The translations under genes and the position numbers were made by a program. 64,000 nucleotides of DNA from an uncultured Haliea sp. (GTDB taxonomy: Bacteria; Pseudomonadota; Gammaproteobacteria; Pseudomonadales; Halieaceae), in contig CAJXUQ010000008.1 of assembly GCA_913061145.1 (NCBI GenBank), positions 81,916 through 145,915 on the forward strand. Direction: 5' to 3'. Below the pieces are notes generated by a model. That model searched no databases. It worked only from the letters and a program-made list of their open reading frames with translations, and was not told where the DNA came from. Below, piece by piece: positions 18,839 through 27,719 of this stretch; the first letter of the stretch is position 1; every line of letters starts with the position of its first letter.

Positions 18839-21154
18839 CTAGTCGATGACGCCCGGCTGGCTGTAGTCGCAGACCCCATCGGGGAAGATGGCCTGCAGCT
18901 TTGCATACTCCTCGGCGGACGGTTCCCAGCTGCCGTAAAGGCCCGCATCAATTGCGTCGTCAAGGGGCTGCAGTGCGCAACGGAAGACGTCACCGGTGAT
19001 GGGCGCACCGGCGACGATGCGCGATGTGCTGTAGGGTGGAAAGCGCTCTGTGCAGCTGCCGGCGGGCCGGTCATTGAGGATGCCGTCCCATACCGTCTCT
19101 CCGCTGGCGATCAGTTCGCCGTCGCTGTCAAAGCAGCTGTCCACCGCAGCAGCAGGGCGGTTGGCGCCCACCGGGCTATCCGGGTTGGCATGAATGTTGG
19201 CCACCCACTCGTCGAGCACGGCAAACGCCTGCATGGTGTTGTCGTAGTCGCTGCCGTTCGGATTGCGGTCGATGAACCAGATCACCTGGTTGGAAGCATC
19301 ACCATCGTGATTCAGGAGGCGCTGTCGTGTGACGAAGGACTGGATCGTGTTGTGCATGTCCAGCTCGTCCTCCAGGTAGTGGCGCAGGTCGATGAAAGGT
19401 ATTTCCGCCTCGCCCCGTTGCACCATCCCCGAATCGAATGCGGCCCGGATCGCGCCCGGGTCGGCGCGCTTGCGTGGCGCCGGTGTGTCCTCCGTCGCGG
19501 TTGTGGCATTGCGCCAACTCCAGGGGTCGATCTGGTTGGGGTACAGCGGCTCGTCGTCGGTCAGGGCAAAGCACAGGTCGATGATAAAGGGGCAGCCCTC
19601 CTGCACCATGTCCGGTTCGTTCTTCCAGCTGCCGATATTCCAGTTCAGATCGATGAACTCGTCAGGGCTGATGTTGCCGTCAAGCAGTGCCTGCAGACCG
19701 TACTGCACGCCGACGTTGTCCCAGGTGGTGGCGGCAAAGCCGTCCTCGGCACGACCGTAGATGTTGATCACGTCAGCAAAGTGTGTCCATTCCACCTCGG
19801 CCTGCTGCTCTGGCGTGATGCCGGGAGCCTCGCCAAAGTGAGGGTTCAGCGCCAGCGGCGAGAGGCCGCGCCAGGAGGCTGTGCACTCGCTGGAACCCTG
19901 CGGGACCCAGGGTGTGAGCCCGAAACTGACGACGTCGTTAGGTACATCGTTAACTGCATTCAGGCCTATCAGCCAGCTGCGGTTGTTCCAATCCGCCCAC
20001 TTGCCGCCGGGATCTTCGCGCAGTTGCAGATCGATCCAGCGTTCAATCAGCTCGCAGTCCCCGATGTGTATGGTTTGCGTGACCATGTCTGAATAGGAGT
20101 ACTGGGGGACGCCAGCGTCAATCAGCCCTGGATGATTCTGGGCGTAAACGTACTGCTGAATGCCACCACCAGAGCCGCCGACGCCAACGGTGTACTCGGG
20201 TGCACCATAGGCCGAGACGAAACGGCTCTTGACCATGATGGCGGTCTCGCCGCCGAGCTCGAGGTTGTAGTGAGTACCCGTTTTCGTGCCAGTGGAATAG
20301 GCCACCGCGTACCCGGCGGCCAGACCGTCCGTATACAGTGCCCGGCTACGGCTGGGGCCACCCTGGTAGTGGCCAATGGCAACGCCCCCTTGGAAGTAGT
20401 AGATGAGCCGCTGGTTCCAGACGCTCAGGTCGGGGTCGTCGTCCTCTTGGGGCGCTGGCGAGAGCATGGCGATTGAGTAGAGGAAACGGTTCAGGCTGCC
20501 GCGTTCCCAGCGTACGATGAAGTCGACTTCGCGGTCGTCAATCGTGGTCGTGGTGGCGATGTCGGCGGGGCGTTCGCCGTTTTCCGGGTAATCCATCCAG
20601 GCGCCACCCTCGGTCAGGTATTTGTAACTGACTACTGTTTCCACGCTGCAGTTTTCATCAATCACCGGGCCCAGCTCAAGATCGGCCAGGTGACGGTCGG
20701 TTGCGCAGAAAAAAGGTGCCTGTTGCGGTCCGGAGAAGATTGGCCCACTCGCAGGATGATTGCTCAGGGTGATGCTGGCAGCGGTGACATTGTTTGCGCT
20801 ACTGCTGACTTCCAGTGCGTTGTCACCCACCACCAGCCCGACAACCCGGCCCTCCAGGCCGTGGCCGTCGCTGCGTGCTTCGAACTGCCCGGTGATATCC
20901 TCTCCATCCAGCATCACCACCACGTTCTCCAGTGGCAGCGCGGCCGGCACTTCTATGCCGACCCGCGCCTCTCCCCCGCTGACCATCTCGGGTGGGCTGG
21001 ACAGTACGGAGACGGCGAACGCACCGAGCAGCTCAGGTTCACCTCCGTTTCCATGGTCGGTGCCGTCGCTGCAGGCGGTCAGCAGCAACGCCAGCGTGAG
21101 TAAGTGGGCGCGCAGAGCGCCGCTTTGGCGCGGCGCTGAGAACGGTAGCTGCAT
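18839..21154 (-). CDS. DUF6351-family exported lipoprotein, alpha/beta-hydrolase-like
   Basis: A 771-residue protein with a lipoprotein signal (LLLTACSDG) and AGGAG before the ATG. The N-terminal 130 residues look like an Ig-like or carbohydrate-binding beta module (VVMLDGEDITGQFEAR). The rest matches my recollection of DUF6351 proteins, with a GVGGSGGGIQQ segment that resembles a nucleophile elbow (G-x-S-G-G) and many conserved Trp/Asp positions. A periplasmic or surface esterase role is plausible but unproven. It has no obvious operon partner and diverges from the acyltransferase gene. Confidence 0.72.
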   Translation of the reverse strand: MQLPFSAPRQSGALRAHLLTLALLLTACSDGTDHGNGGEPELLGAFAVSVLSSPPEMVSGGEARVGIEVPAALPLENVVVMLDGEDITGQFEARSDGHGLEGRVVGLVVGDNALEVSSSANNVTAASITLSNHPASGPIFSGPQQAPFFCATDRHLADLELGPVIDENCSVETVVSYKYLTEGGAWMDYPENGERPADIATTTTIDDREVDFIVRWERGSLNRFLYSIAMLSPAPQEDDDPDLSVWNQRLIYYFQGGVAIGHYQGGPSRSRALYTDGLAAGYAVAYSTGTKTGTHYNLELGGETAIMVKSRFVSAYGAPEYTVGVGGSGGGIQQYVYAQNHPGLIDAGVPQYSYSDMVTQTIHIGDCELIERWIDLQLREDPGGKWADWNNRSWLIGLNAVNDVPNDVVSFGLTPWVPQGSSECTASWRGLSPLALNPHFGEAPGITPEQQAEVEWTHFADVINIYGRAEDGFAATTWDNVGVQYGLQALLDGNISPDEFIDLNWNIGSWKNEPDMVQEGCPFIIDLCFALTDDEPLYPNQIDPWSWRNATTATEDTPAPRKRADPGAIRAAFDSGMVQRGEAEIPFIDLRHYLEDELDMHNTIQSFVTRQRLLNHDGDASNQVIWFIDRNPNGSDYDNTMQAFAVLDEWVANIHANPDSPVGANRPAAAVDSCFDSDGELIASGETVWDGILNDRPAGSCTERFPPYSTSRIVAGAPITGDVFRCALQPLDDAIDAGLYGSWEPSAEEYAKLQAIFPDGVCDYSQPGVID

Positions 21155-21357
21155 CGTATTCTCCTTATTTTTTACCGTGCAGACTTCACATACTAGCTGC
21201 TCCCGGTGTGGCTGCCAGCGCGGCGGTCCAACTATCTGGACGACACATCCGGAAATGCCGCAAGTCTGCTAGACTCCGCGTTCACGAAAAAGCCTGCTGC
21301 CATGTGGCGCCAACTGACCGGGCCCCAACCCGCAACCGCTCTGGGAGTGCCAGATAC

Positions 21358-21927
21358 ATGAAGCAGACAATCGCGCGCTGGCTGCTGCGCGCCGCGGGTT
21401 GGAGCCTGGAGGGTGCTCCTCCGGCACATGCGCGCTATGTCCTGATCGCGGCGCCCCATACCTCCAATTGGGACTTTCCGTTGATGCTGCTGTACGCCGC
21501 CGCCTTCGACATCAAGGTGCGATGGATGGGCAAGCACAGCCTCTTTGTCTGGCCCTTTGGCGGGGTCATGCGCGGCCTCGGCGGAATGCCCATCGTCAGG
21601 CATCGCGCCGGTAATCTGGTGACGTCCATGGTTGCAGCCTTCGAGCAGGTAGACCAGCTGGTGCTGGTGGTGCCGACGGAGGGCACGCGAGACCGCACCG
21701 ACTACTGGAAATCGGGTTTTTACCACATCGCTCGCCAGGCCAACGTCCCCATCGTGCCTTCCTTTCTGGATTTCTCCCGCAAACGGGGAGGGTTTGGGCC
21801 CGGCCTCTCGACCACCGGCAACGTGGTAGCCGACATGCAGTATTTCCGCGACTTCTATGCCGGTATGGTCGGCAAGTTCCCGGCCAACGTGGGGCCGATA
21901 CGGCTGCGGGAAGAGGCGGACCTGTAG
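21358..21927 (+). CDS. 1-acylglycerol-3-phosphate acyltransferase-like protein (PlsC family)
   Basis: About 189 residues from the ATG at 21358 (GGGAG upstream); the ORF-track start 150 nt earlier looks non-coding. The acyltransferase HX4D motif is present (APHTSNWDFP), followed by MGKHSLF and a VVPTEGTRDRTDYWKSGFYHIA segment that matches the second conserved block. The protein is short for PlsC and resembles the small soluble or membrane-associated acyltransferases of this superfamily. It probably transfers acyl chains to a lysophospholipid or related acceptor at the inner membrane. It stands alone upstream of the acyl-CoA dehydrogenase operon. Confidence 0.85.
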   Translation: MKQTIARWLLRAAGWSLEGAPPAHARYVLIAAPHTSNWDFPLMLLYAAAFDIKVRWMGKHSLFVWPFGGVMRGLGGMPIVRHRAGNLVTSMVAAFEQVDQLVLVVPTEGTRDRTDYWKSGFYHIARQANVPIVPSFLDFSRKRGGFGPGLSTTGNVVADMQYFRDFYAGMVGKFPANVGPIRLREEADL

Positions 21928-21995
21928 TCTTGGCCCCCGCGTCCTGCGGGGGCCTGCGCCAATGTGGTGGAAAGGCTTGCAGCGGCCGGCCCTGT

Positions 21996-22021
21996 AAAAT
22001 AATATATATAATATATTTAAT
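21996..22021. promoter_or_regulatory. 26-bp pure A/T tract upstream of the acyl-CoA operon
   Basis: AAAATAATATATATAATATATTTAAT stands out in a GC-rich genome and is nearly self-complementary around its centre. It lies 22 nt before the TTG start of the first acyl-CoA dehydrogenase. It probably contains the promoter -10 region and could be the operator for the TetR regulator encoded in the same operon. Confidence 0.5.
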
Positions 22022-22042
22022 GGGATTGCAGGGAGTGTACGC

Positions 22043-23233
22043 TTGAACATCGACTTTTCACCCGCGCAGCGGGAGCTGCGTGACGCGTTCAGGGCCTATA
22101 TGCAGGTGCTGATGACACCGGCGCTGCGCGAGGAACTTCAGCAGCCTCTGGCGACCGAGGGTGGTGGTCCGCTCTGGCGCAAAGCCATGCAGCAAATGGG
22201 CGCCGATGGCTGGATCGGTCTGGGCTGGCCAACAGAGTGGGGCGGACGCGGGTATGGCCCGATTGAGCAGTACATTTTTATCGAGGAGGTCACGCGCGCC
22301 GGCCTCCCGTTTCCCTACCTGACCACGGAGTCGATCGGCCCCGCCGTCGCAGAATTTGCCGACCCGGAGATTCGTGACGCCCTGCTGCCGCGCATCCTCG
22401 CGGGTGAGACTGTGGTCGCCATCGGGTACTCCGAACCCCAGGCGGGTACCGATATGGCGGCGCTGCGCACGACTGCAGTACGCGAGGGAGACGAGTACGT
22501 GATCAACGGGCAGAAGGTCTATACCTCGCTCGCACATTTTGCCGATTACGTGTTTCTCGCCGTGCGCACGGGAGATCCGGAAACATTGCCGCGGCATAAG
22601 GGCATTTCCATTCTGCTGGTCCCGACCAATTCCCCAGGCTTTTCCGCCACCCCCATCTACACCGTGGGTGACGGTGAAACCAATATCACCTGGTACGACA
22701 ACGTGCGTGTGCCTGTCAAGAACCTCATCGGCGCCGAAAACGGTGGCTGGCGCGTGGTCACCAGCCAGCTCAATCGGGAACGGCTGACACTGATGAACCC
22801 CGGCACAGCCAATCTGCTCTACCAGCAGACGTTGGAGCACGCGCGCACCACACTGGCGGCGGATGGCCGGCCCCTGCTGGAGCAGCCCCGGGTGCAGCGG
22901 CTGCTTGCCTCCGTCTACAGCCAGCTCCGTGTGCTGCAGCTTGCCTGTCGCAAACAGGCCTGGGCGATCGCCAATGGCAGCCTGGAAACCGCTGATGCCT
23001 CCGCCATCAAAGTGTCCGGCTACGAGATTTTTCTGAGCTGCTACCGCAGCCTGCTCGAGGTGCTGGGGCCCGACGGTATCCTCAAACGCGGCTCCACCGG
23101 TGCGCTGCTGCAGGGACAGCTTGAGCTGATTTACCGCTCTGTACCAGTGTATGGCTTCGCTGGCGGCACTAATGAAATTCAGCGCGATCTTGTGGCCCAG
23201 TTCGGACTGGGCCTGCCGCGCGCCAAACGCTAG
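22043..23233 (+). CDS. Acyl-CoA dehydrogenase (first of an adjacent pair)
   Basis: A 396-residue flavoprotein with a TTG start and AGGGAG upstream. It has the N-terminal helical domain with GWPTEWGGRGYGP, the middle beta-domain phrase GYSEPQAGTDMAALRTTA (FAD/substrate binding) and the C-terminal helical domain with GGTNEIQRDLVAQFGLGLP. In medium-chain enzymes the last block has Glu (YEGT) as catalytic base; here it reads FAGGT, so the base may lie elsewhere, as in isovaleryl-CoA-type or heteromeric enzymes. It is followed after 11 nt by a second, divergent dehydrogenase, so an alpha-beta heteromer is likely. Substrate unknown. Confidence 0.93.
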   Translation: MNIDFSPAQRELRDAFRAYMQVLMTPALREELQQPLATEGGGPLWRKAMQQMGADGWIGLGWPTEWGGRGYGPIEQYIFIEEVTRAGLPFPYLTTESIGPAVAEFADPEIRDALLPRILAGETVVAIGYSEPQAGTDMAALRTTAVREGDEYVINGQKVYTSLAHFADYVFLAVRTGDPETLPRHKGISILLVPTNSPGFSATPIYTVGDGETNITWYDNVRVPVKNLIGAENGGWRVVTSQLNRERLTLMNPGTANLLYQQTLEHARTTLAADGRPLLEQPRVQRLLASVYSQLRVLQLACRKQAWAIANGSLETADASAIKVSGYEIFLSCYRSLLEVLGPDGILKRGSTGALLQGQLELIYRSVPVYGFAGGTNEIQRDLVAQFGLGLPRAKR

Positions 23234-23244
23234 GAGCAGGGGTT

Positions 23245-24312
23245 ATGGATTTTGCATTGACGGAACTGCAGCAACAGGTGCGCGAACTCGCGCGCGAGAT
23301 TCTGACCGACGGCAGCACCGTGGAACGCTTGCGGGAAATAGAGGAAAGGGAGCAGCGCGTCGATCAGGAACTCTGGCAAACCCTGCGTGAGGCCGGCCTG
23401 TCTGCGGTGGCTGCCAGTGAAGAGGCCGGTGGCGGTGGGCTGGGCCTGCTGGGGTTCGGCCTGATTCTGGAGCAGGTCGGCGCGACGGCTGCGCCCATAC
23501 CGCTGTTGGCTCACGGTCTGGCGGCTTTGGCTGTTGAGCGCAGCCGGGGGGCTTCGGCGCTGGCGCCGCTGCTTGCTGTTGACGGTTGGATGGCGGCTTC
23601 CACACGTACCGATGGCAATACGCTGCGCTGTGTGAACGGTCGGCTCAGCGGGTCGCTGGGTGGCATTGCCCATGGGCGCGGCTGCCATCACCTGGTTGTT
23701 CCCGCCCGCGACGAGCAGGGCTGGTGCCTGTGCCTGCTGGAAGTCTCCAGTGACGAAGTCACCTGGCAGGCTCAGACAAGCACCGCTCTGGAGCCGCTGG
23801 GACTGCTGCAGGTTGACGCCGTGGCCGCGCAGCGGCTGGGTGGCGCCGAATTGCTGGCCTGGCTGGACCAGTGCGGGGCGATGGCCTCTGCCATGGCGCA
23901 GACCGGTGTACTGGATGCTGCACTGCAGCTCGCCCGCAACCATGCCTGCGAGCGGGAGCAGTTCGGTGTGCTTATCGGCAGTTTCCAGGCAGTGTCCCAG
24001 CGCCTGGCGGATTGCTGGATCGACCTGATGAACCTGCGCCTTGCTGCCCTCGCGGCGGCAACACAGCTGGACAATGGTGAGGACGCCGAGCTGGATGTGC
24101 TCACGGCGCGCATCTGGGCGGCAGACGCCGGCCATCGGGTGCTGGCGGGCTGCCAGCATGTGCATGGTGGTTTGGGGCACGACCGTGACTACCCACTCTG
24201 GCGCTATGCGGTATGGGCGCGGCACTACGAGATGCTGTCTGGCGGTGTTAATGTCGCCCTGGAGCAGTTGGGCCAGGCTATCGCGCTGAACCCCGAGCGG
24301 TCCTGTTTGTAA
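23245..24312 (+). CDS. Acyl-CoA dehydrogenase (second, divergent partner)
   Basis: A 355-residue member of the same superfamily, shorter than the usual ~380. The N-terminal domain (EEAGGGGLGLLGFGLILEQVG) and C-terminal helices (REQFGVLIGSFQAVSQRLADC, HVHGGLGHDRDYPLWRY) are recognisable. The middle beta-domain is weakly conserved and the E-P-x-A-G-T-D block of its neighbour is absent. Such degenerate partners are known in heteromeric acyl-CoA dehydrogenases acting on steroid side chains and other bulky acyl-CoAs. AGGAG precedes the ATG, 11 nt after the first subunit. It likely contributes structure or one half of the FAD site. Confidence 0.9.
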   Translation: MDFALTELQQQVRELAREILTDGSTVERLREIEEREQRVDQELWQTLREAGLSAVAASEEAGGGGLGLLGFGLILEQVGATAAPIPLLAHGLAALAVERSRGASALAPLLAVDGWMAASTRTDGNTLRCVNGRLSGSLGGIAHGRGCHHLVVPARDEQGWCLCLLEVSSDEVTWQAQTSTALEPLGLLQVDAVAAQRLGGAELLAWLDQCGAMASAMAQTGVLDAALQLARNHACEREQFGVLIGSFQAVSQRLADCWIDLMNLRLAALAAATQLDNGEDAELDVLTARIWAADAGHRVLAGCQHVHGGLGHDRDYPLWRYAVWARHYEMLSGGVNVALEQLGQAIALNPERSCL

Positions 24313-24361
24313 TGAGCTCGATCAACTACGATCGACCAATGACACCACGAGTGACGACACT

Positions 24362-25177
24362 ATGAAAACGGTGCTGAGACGACAGCTGGCAGAGGGAGTG
24401 CTTGAGGTCAGCCTGAACAGGCCGGATCGCCTGAACGCCCTGAATGAGAATCTGATCGGCGAGTTGCTGGCTGTGTTTCGCGGCCTGAACAACGATCGCG
24501 AAACGCGGGTGGTTATTCTCACGGGGCGGGGCAAGGGCTTCTGTGCGGGAGCAGATCTCAAGTCCAGTGGATCCCGGCCCGGTTCGGTGCCCGGCACCGA
24601 GGGCATGGGCCAGTTGGGCTATGTCTACAAGTACCAGGAGTATCTGGCGGAGTTGGTATTGGCCATTCAGGAGTGCGACAAGCCTGTCATTGCGGCCGTC
24701 AACGGGGCCGCGGTGGGTGGCGGCCTGGCGCTGGCGCTGGCCTGCGATATCCGCATTACAGCCGAGGTGGGCAAGTTTGGCTCGGTATTCATCAAGACGG
24801 GCCTGTCCTCCTGCGACGTGGGCACCAGCTATCTGCTGCCGCGTATTGTCGGCGTTTCCGCCGCGACAGAGCTGATGCTGACCGGAAGGGTCTTCCCCGC
24901 CGCGGAAGCCCGTGAGCTTGGCCTGGTATCCCGGGTGGTACTGGCTGATGAACTGATCCCGGAAGCCACCCGTCTGGCACAGATGATTCTCGAGAACAGT
25001 GAGTATGGCGTTTGGATGACCAAGAAAGGCATTCGCGCCAATCAGGACGCCCCCAGCCTGCGCCATGCCATGGAATTGGAAAACCGCACGCAGGTTCTGG
25101 GGTACTTTTCCGGGTGCATGGAAGAATCCATGCAGGCGTTCCAGGAGGGTCGCGCACCCGTATGGAGCAAACTGTGA
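24362..25177 (+). CDS. Enoyl-CoA hydratase/isomerase (crotonase family)
   Basis: A 271-residue crotonase-fold enzyme. The oxyanion-hole segments are visible: GRGKGFCAGADLKSSG and AAVNGAAVGGGLALALACDIRI. A later stretch (GLSSCDVGTSYLLPRIVG) carries an Asp where classical hydratases have the catalytic Glu pair, so hydratase versus isomerase activity is open. It follows the dehydrogenase pair by 49 nt in the same direction, the natural next step of beta-oxidation. Its 3' end overlaps the TetR regulator start. Confidence 0.93.
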   Translation: MKTVLRRQLAEGVLEVSLNRPDRLNALNENLIGELLAVFRGLNNDRETRVVILTGRGKGFCAGADLKSSGSRPGSVPGTEGMGQLGYVYKYQEYLAELVLAIQECDKPVIAAVNGAAVGGGLALALACDIRITAEVGKFGSVFIKTGLSSCDVGTSYLLPRIVGVSAATELMLTGRVFPAAEARELGLVSRVVLADELIPEATRLAQMILENSEYGVWMTKKGIRANQDAPSLRHAMELENRTQVLGYFSGCMEESMQAFQEGRAPVWSKL

Positions 25178-25815
25178 GCACTCCGGTGACACGGCGCGGG
25201 AGGCCGCCAAAAACGTCGCTGGAGGACATCGTCGACAAGGCCGTCGAACTCATGGCCCGTGAGCCCGAAAAAGACCTCTCACTGAACGCCATTGCCAAGG
25301 CCCTCGGTATCACGCCGATGGCGATCTACCGCTATGCGAGTGATCGGGATGAGCTGATGGAGGCGGTGGCCGATCGTATGTTGCGTGATTTCAAGCCTGA
25401 AATTCCGGATCAGCCCTGGCAGTCGCAGATCCGCCACTGGGCATTCGCCACACGCGACTATTTTCTGGCCAATCCCGCCCTGTTCACCATCATCGGCTGG
25501 CAACAGCATATCGCCAGTGCATGGCTGGCCCAGATAGCAATCCTGGCCCGTATATTGGCGCAAACCGGGCGGACGGATGAGCGCCTTGCGGACACGGTGC
25601 AATGGGTCTCTACAACTGTGATGAGTGCCATTTTAATGGAAATCGCCAGCAAGCGTTCAGGCTCGCGCGTGAGCATGAGCGATGTCGACAAGTTGCCCGC
25701 GGAGGACGCCGCGCTGGTGCGCTCCCTGATGCGGCACCTGCTGAAGAAGAATGCGCGAACGGTATTTACCGAATGCGTTGAGAACATGATTCTGACGATA
25801 GAGGTCTCACAATGA
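25162..25815 (+). CDS. TetR/AcrR-family transcriptional regulator
   Basis: About 217 residues from the ATG at 25162, which overlaps the crotonase stop by 16 nt and has AGGAGGG upstream. The longer ORF-track start lies inside the crotonase. The N-terminal HTH is clear (LEDIVDKAVELMAREPEKDLSLNAIAKALG and MAIYRYASDRDELMEAVADRM), and the C-terminal ligand-binding helices are variable, as usual. Embedded in the acyl-CoA operon, it probably represses it until an acyl-CoA or related ligand binds. The AT-only tract before the operon is a candidate operator. Confidence 0.92.
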   Translation: MEQTVSTPVTRRGRPPKTSLEDIVDKAVELMAREPEKDLSLNAIAKALGITPMAIYRYASDRDELMEAVADRMLRDFKPEIPDQPWQSQIRHWAFATRDYFLANPALFTIIGWQQHIASAWLAQIAILARILAQTGRTDERLADTVQWVSTTVMSAILMEIASKRSGSRVSMSDVDKLPAEDAALVRSLMRHLLKKNARTVFTECVENMILTIEVSQ

Positions 25816-26825
25816 GTTCACTGAAACTGGGTCTGCAACTGGGTTACTGGGGCGCACAGCCGCCGCCGGATTTTGTCGGTATGGCACAGGAGGCGGAGCG
25901 CCTTGGTTTCGATTCCGTGTGGACGGCGGAGTCCTGGGGTAATGACTGCTTTACGCCGCTGGCCTGGGTGGGCGCACACACGTCCCGTATTCGCCTTGGA
26001 ACCGCGATCGCACAGCTCTCTGCGCGTACGCCGGCGTCCTGCGCGATGGCGGCGCTGGCGCTGGATCACATGTCCGGTGGACGCATGATGCTTGGCCTCG
26101 GTGTGTCCGGGCCGCAGGTGGTTGAGGGGTGGTACGGCCAGCCGTATAGCAAGCCTTTGGCCCGCACCCGCGAATACGTCAGCATCATCCGCAAGATCCT
26201 GCGTCGCGAAGAGCCCGTGTCCAACGATGGTGAGCATTATCCGCTGCCCTATCACGGCCCCAACGCCTGGGGGCAGGGCAAGCCGCTGAAGTCGATCACC
26301 CACCCCCTGCGTGCCGACCTGCCGATTTTCATCGGCGCCGAGGGGCCCAAGAACGTGACGCAGACGGCGGAAATCGCCGATGGCTGGTTGCCGCTGTACT
26401 ACTCACCCTGGCGTCATGAGGTCTACGAAAGCCAGCTGGTGGCGGCGAAGCCAGGCTTCGAAATTGCCCCCATGGTGATGGTCAATATCAACGATGACCT
26501 GCAAGCGGCCCTGCGCCCGGTCAAGGCGATGCTCGGTTTCTACGTGGGCGGCATGGGCTCCAAGACCAACAATTTCCACAAAGACCTGATGGCGCGACTC
26601 GGCTTTCCGGATGAGGCGGACCAGATTCAGGAGCTGTTCTTTGCCGGTGAGCGTGAGAAGGCGATCGACATGGTGCCGGACACCTTTGCCGACGAGATCG
26701 CGCTGTGCGGCCCGCTGGACCGCATACGTGAACGGCTGCAGGACTGGAAGCGCTCACCGGTAACCACCATGCTGGTCAATGGTGACCGCGAGTTCCTGCG
26801 CCAGATGGCTGAACTGGTGCTTTGA
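25812..26825 (+). CDS. LLM-class (luciferase-like) flavin or F420-dependent oxidoreductase
   Basis: A 337-residue TIM-barrel enzyme overlapping the TetR gene by 4 nt (ATGA), so translationally coupled. The N-terminus (LKLGLQLGYWG, AERLGFDSVWTAE) and the GLGVSGPQVVEGWYG block match the bacterial luciferase superfamily, and the overall style resembles the mycobacterial Rv3520c group annotated as F420-dependent. Whether this organism makes F420 cannot be judged from the window, so reduced FMN is an equal alternative. As the last gene of the acyl-CoA operon it may act on an acyl-CoA-derived carbonyl. Confidence 0.9.
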   Translation: MSSLKLGLQLGYWGAQPPPDFVGMAQEAERLGFDSVWTAESWGNDCFTPLAWVGAHTSRIRLGTAIAQLSARTPASCAMAALALDHMSGGRMMLGLGVSGPQVVEGWYGQPYSKPLARTREYVSIIRKILRREEPVSNDGEHYPLPYHGPNAWGQGKPLKSITHPLRADLPIFIGAEGPKNVTQTAEIADGWLPLYYSPWRHEVYESQLVAAKPGFEIAPMVMVNINDDLQAALRPVKAMLGFYVGGMGSKTNNFHKDLMARLGFPDEADQIQELFFAGEREKAIDMVPDTFADEIALCGPLDRIRERLQDWKRSPVTTMLVNGDREFLRQMAELVL

Positions 26826-26883
26826 TTGAGAGGCCAGGGAGGCACTGGTTGCGGGCTGGGCGGTCAGAGTGCCGCCTTGCCCT

Positions 26884-27645
26884 TCACAACACCATATAGC
26901 CGCCGTCAGTCACCAGGGTATGCCCGGTGGTGAAGCTCGACAGGTCGCTGGCGAGGTAGAGCACGGGCCCGATGATTTCCTCGGTTTCAGCCACCCGTTT
27001 CTGCAATGATGCCGCAATGGCCCCGTCCAGATAGCCGGGGATATTCGCTGCACTGTCGAACAGGTCGGAGTGGTAGCTGCCGGGCGCCAGGCTGTTGACC
27101 CGTATGCCCTTGCCGGCCCATTCCGCAGCCATCACTTTGGTCAGTGCGTCCAGGGCCGCCTTCGTGGCGGCGTAAAAGCCCTGTAATGCGGAGGGCTTAA
27201 GGCCGCCCACGGAGATCACGTTGATCACCGAGCCGCCGCCGTGCTCTGCCATTCTCGGAGCCATTCTTGACGCCAGGTACCAGGGTCCCTTGGTGTTGAC
27301 ATCGAACAGCTTCTGGAACAGATCCGGCTGCAGGTCGGAAAGCTCGCCAATCATCGGGTTCATGCCGGCGTTGTTGATCAGAATATCCACGCGACCGAAG
27401 GTTTCGTAGGCGGCCTCAATGACCCTGTCGAGGTCCTCAGTGCGACCCATGTGTGCCGACAGCGCCAGCGCCTTGCGCCCCTTGGCGCGCAGCTCATCCG
27501 CGACAGTCTCGCAGTTTTCCAGTCGCCGGCTGACGACGATGATGTCGGCGCCGACCTCGGCGAGGCCGTGGCACATGGCCTTGCCGAGGCCGCGACTGCC
27601 GCCGGTTACGAGTGCGACCTTGCCGGTCAGATCAATGTTATGCAT
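26884..27645 (-). CDS. SDR-family oxidoreductase (FabG-like)
   Basis: About 253 residues from the ATG at 27645 (AAGGA upstream); the 72-nt longer ORF-track start is unsupported. It is a classical SDR with TGGSRGLG (cofactor loop), INNAG, catalytic YAATKAALDAL and a C-terminal TDGGYM. Arg after the glycine loop (SRRLE) suggests NADP(H). It ends close to the convergent LLM gene and starts 75 nt downstream of the phosphoketolase stop, so it could be the last gene of the ackA-phosphoketolase unit or independent. Substrate unknown. Confidence 0.9.
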   Translation of the reverse strand: MHNIDLTGKVALVTGGSRGLGKAMCHGLAEVGADIIVVSRRLENCETVADELRAKGRKALALSAHMGRTEDLDRVIEAAYETFGRVDILINNAGMNPMIGELSDLQPDLFQKLFDVNTKGPWYLASRMAPRMAEHGGGSVINVISVGGLKPSALQGFYAATKAALDALTKVMAAEWAGKGIRVNSLAPGSYHSDLFDSAANIPGYLDGAIAASLQKRVAETEEIIGPVLYLASDLSSFTTGHTLVTDGGYMVL

Positions 27646-27719
27646 GGTTTGAAGTCCTTGTTGCGTACTCGGGCACCCACTCCAGTGAGTCGTGTTGGCC
27701 CATAAAAAGTCTTGCACGT

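Noticed and set aside
26859-26876. Terminator between the LLM oxidoreductase and the SDR
   Set aside because: GGCGG/CCGCC can pair over a short stem, but no T-run follows on either strand.
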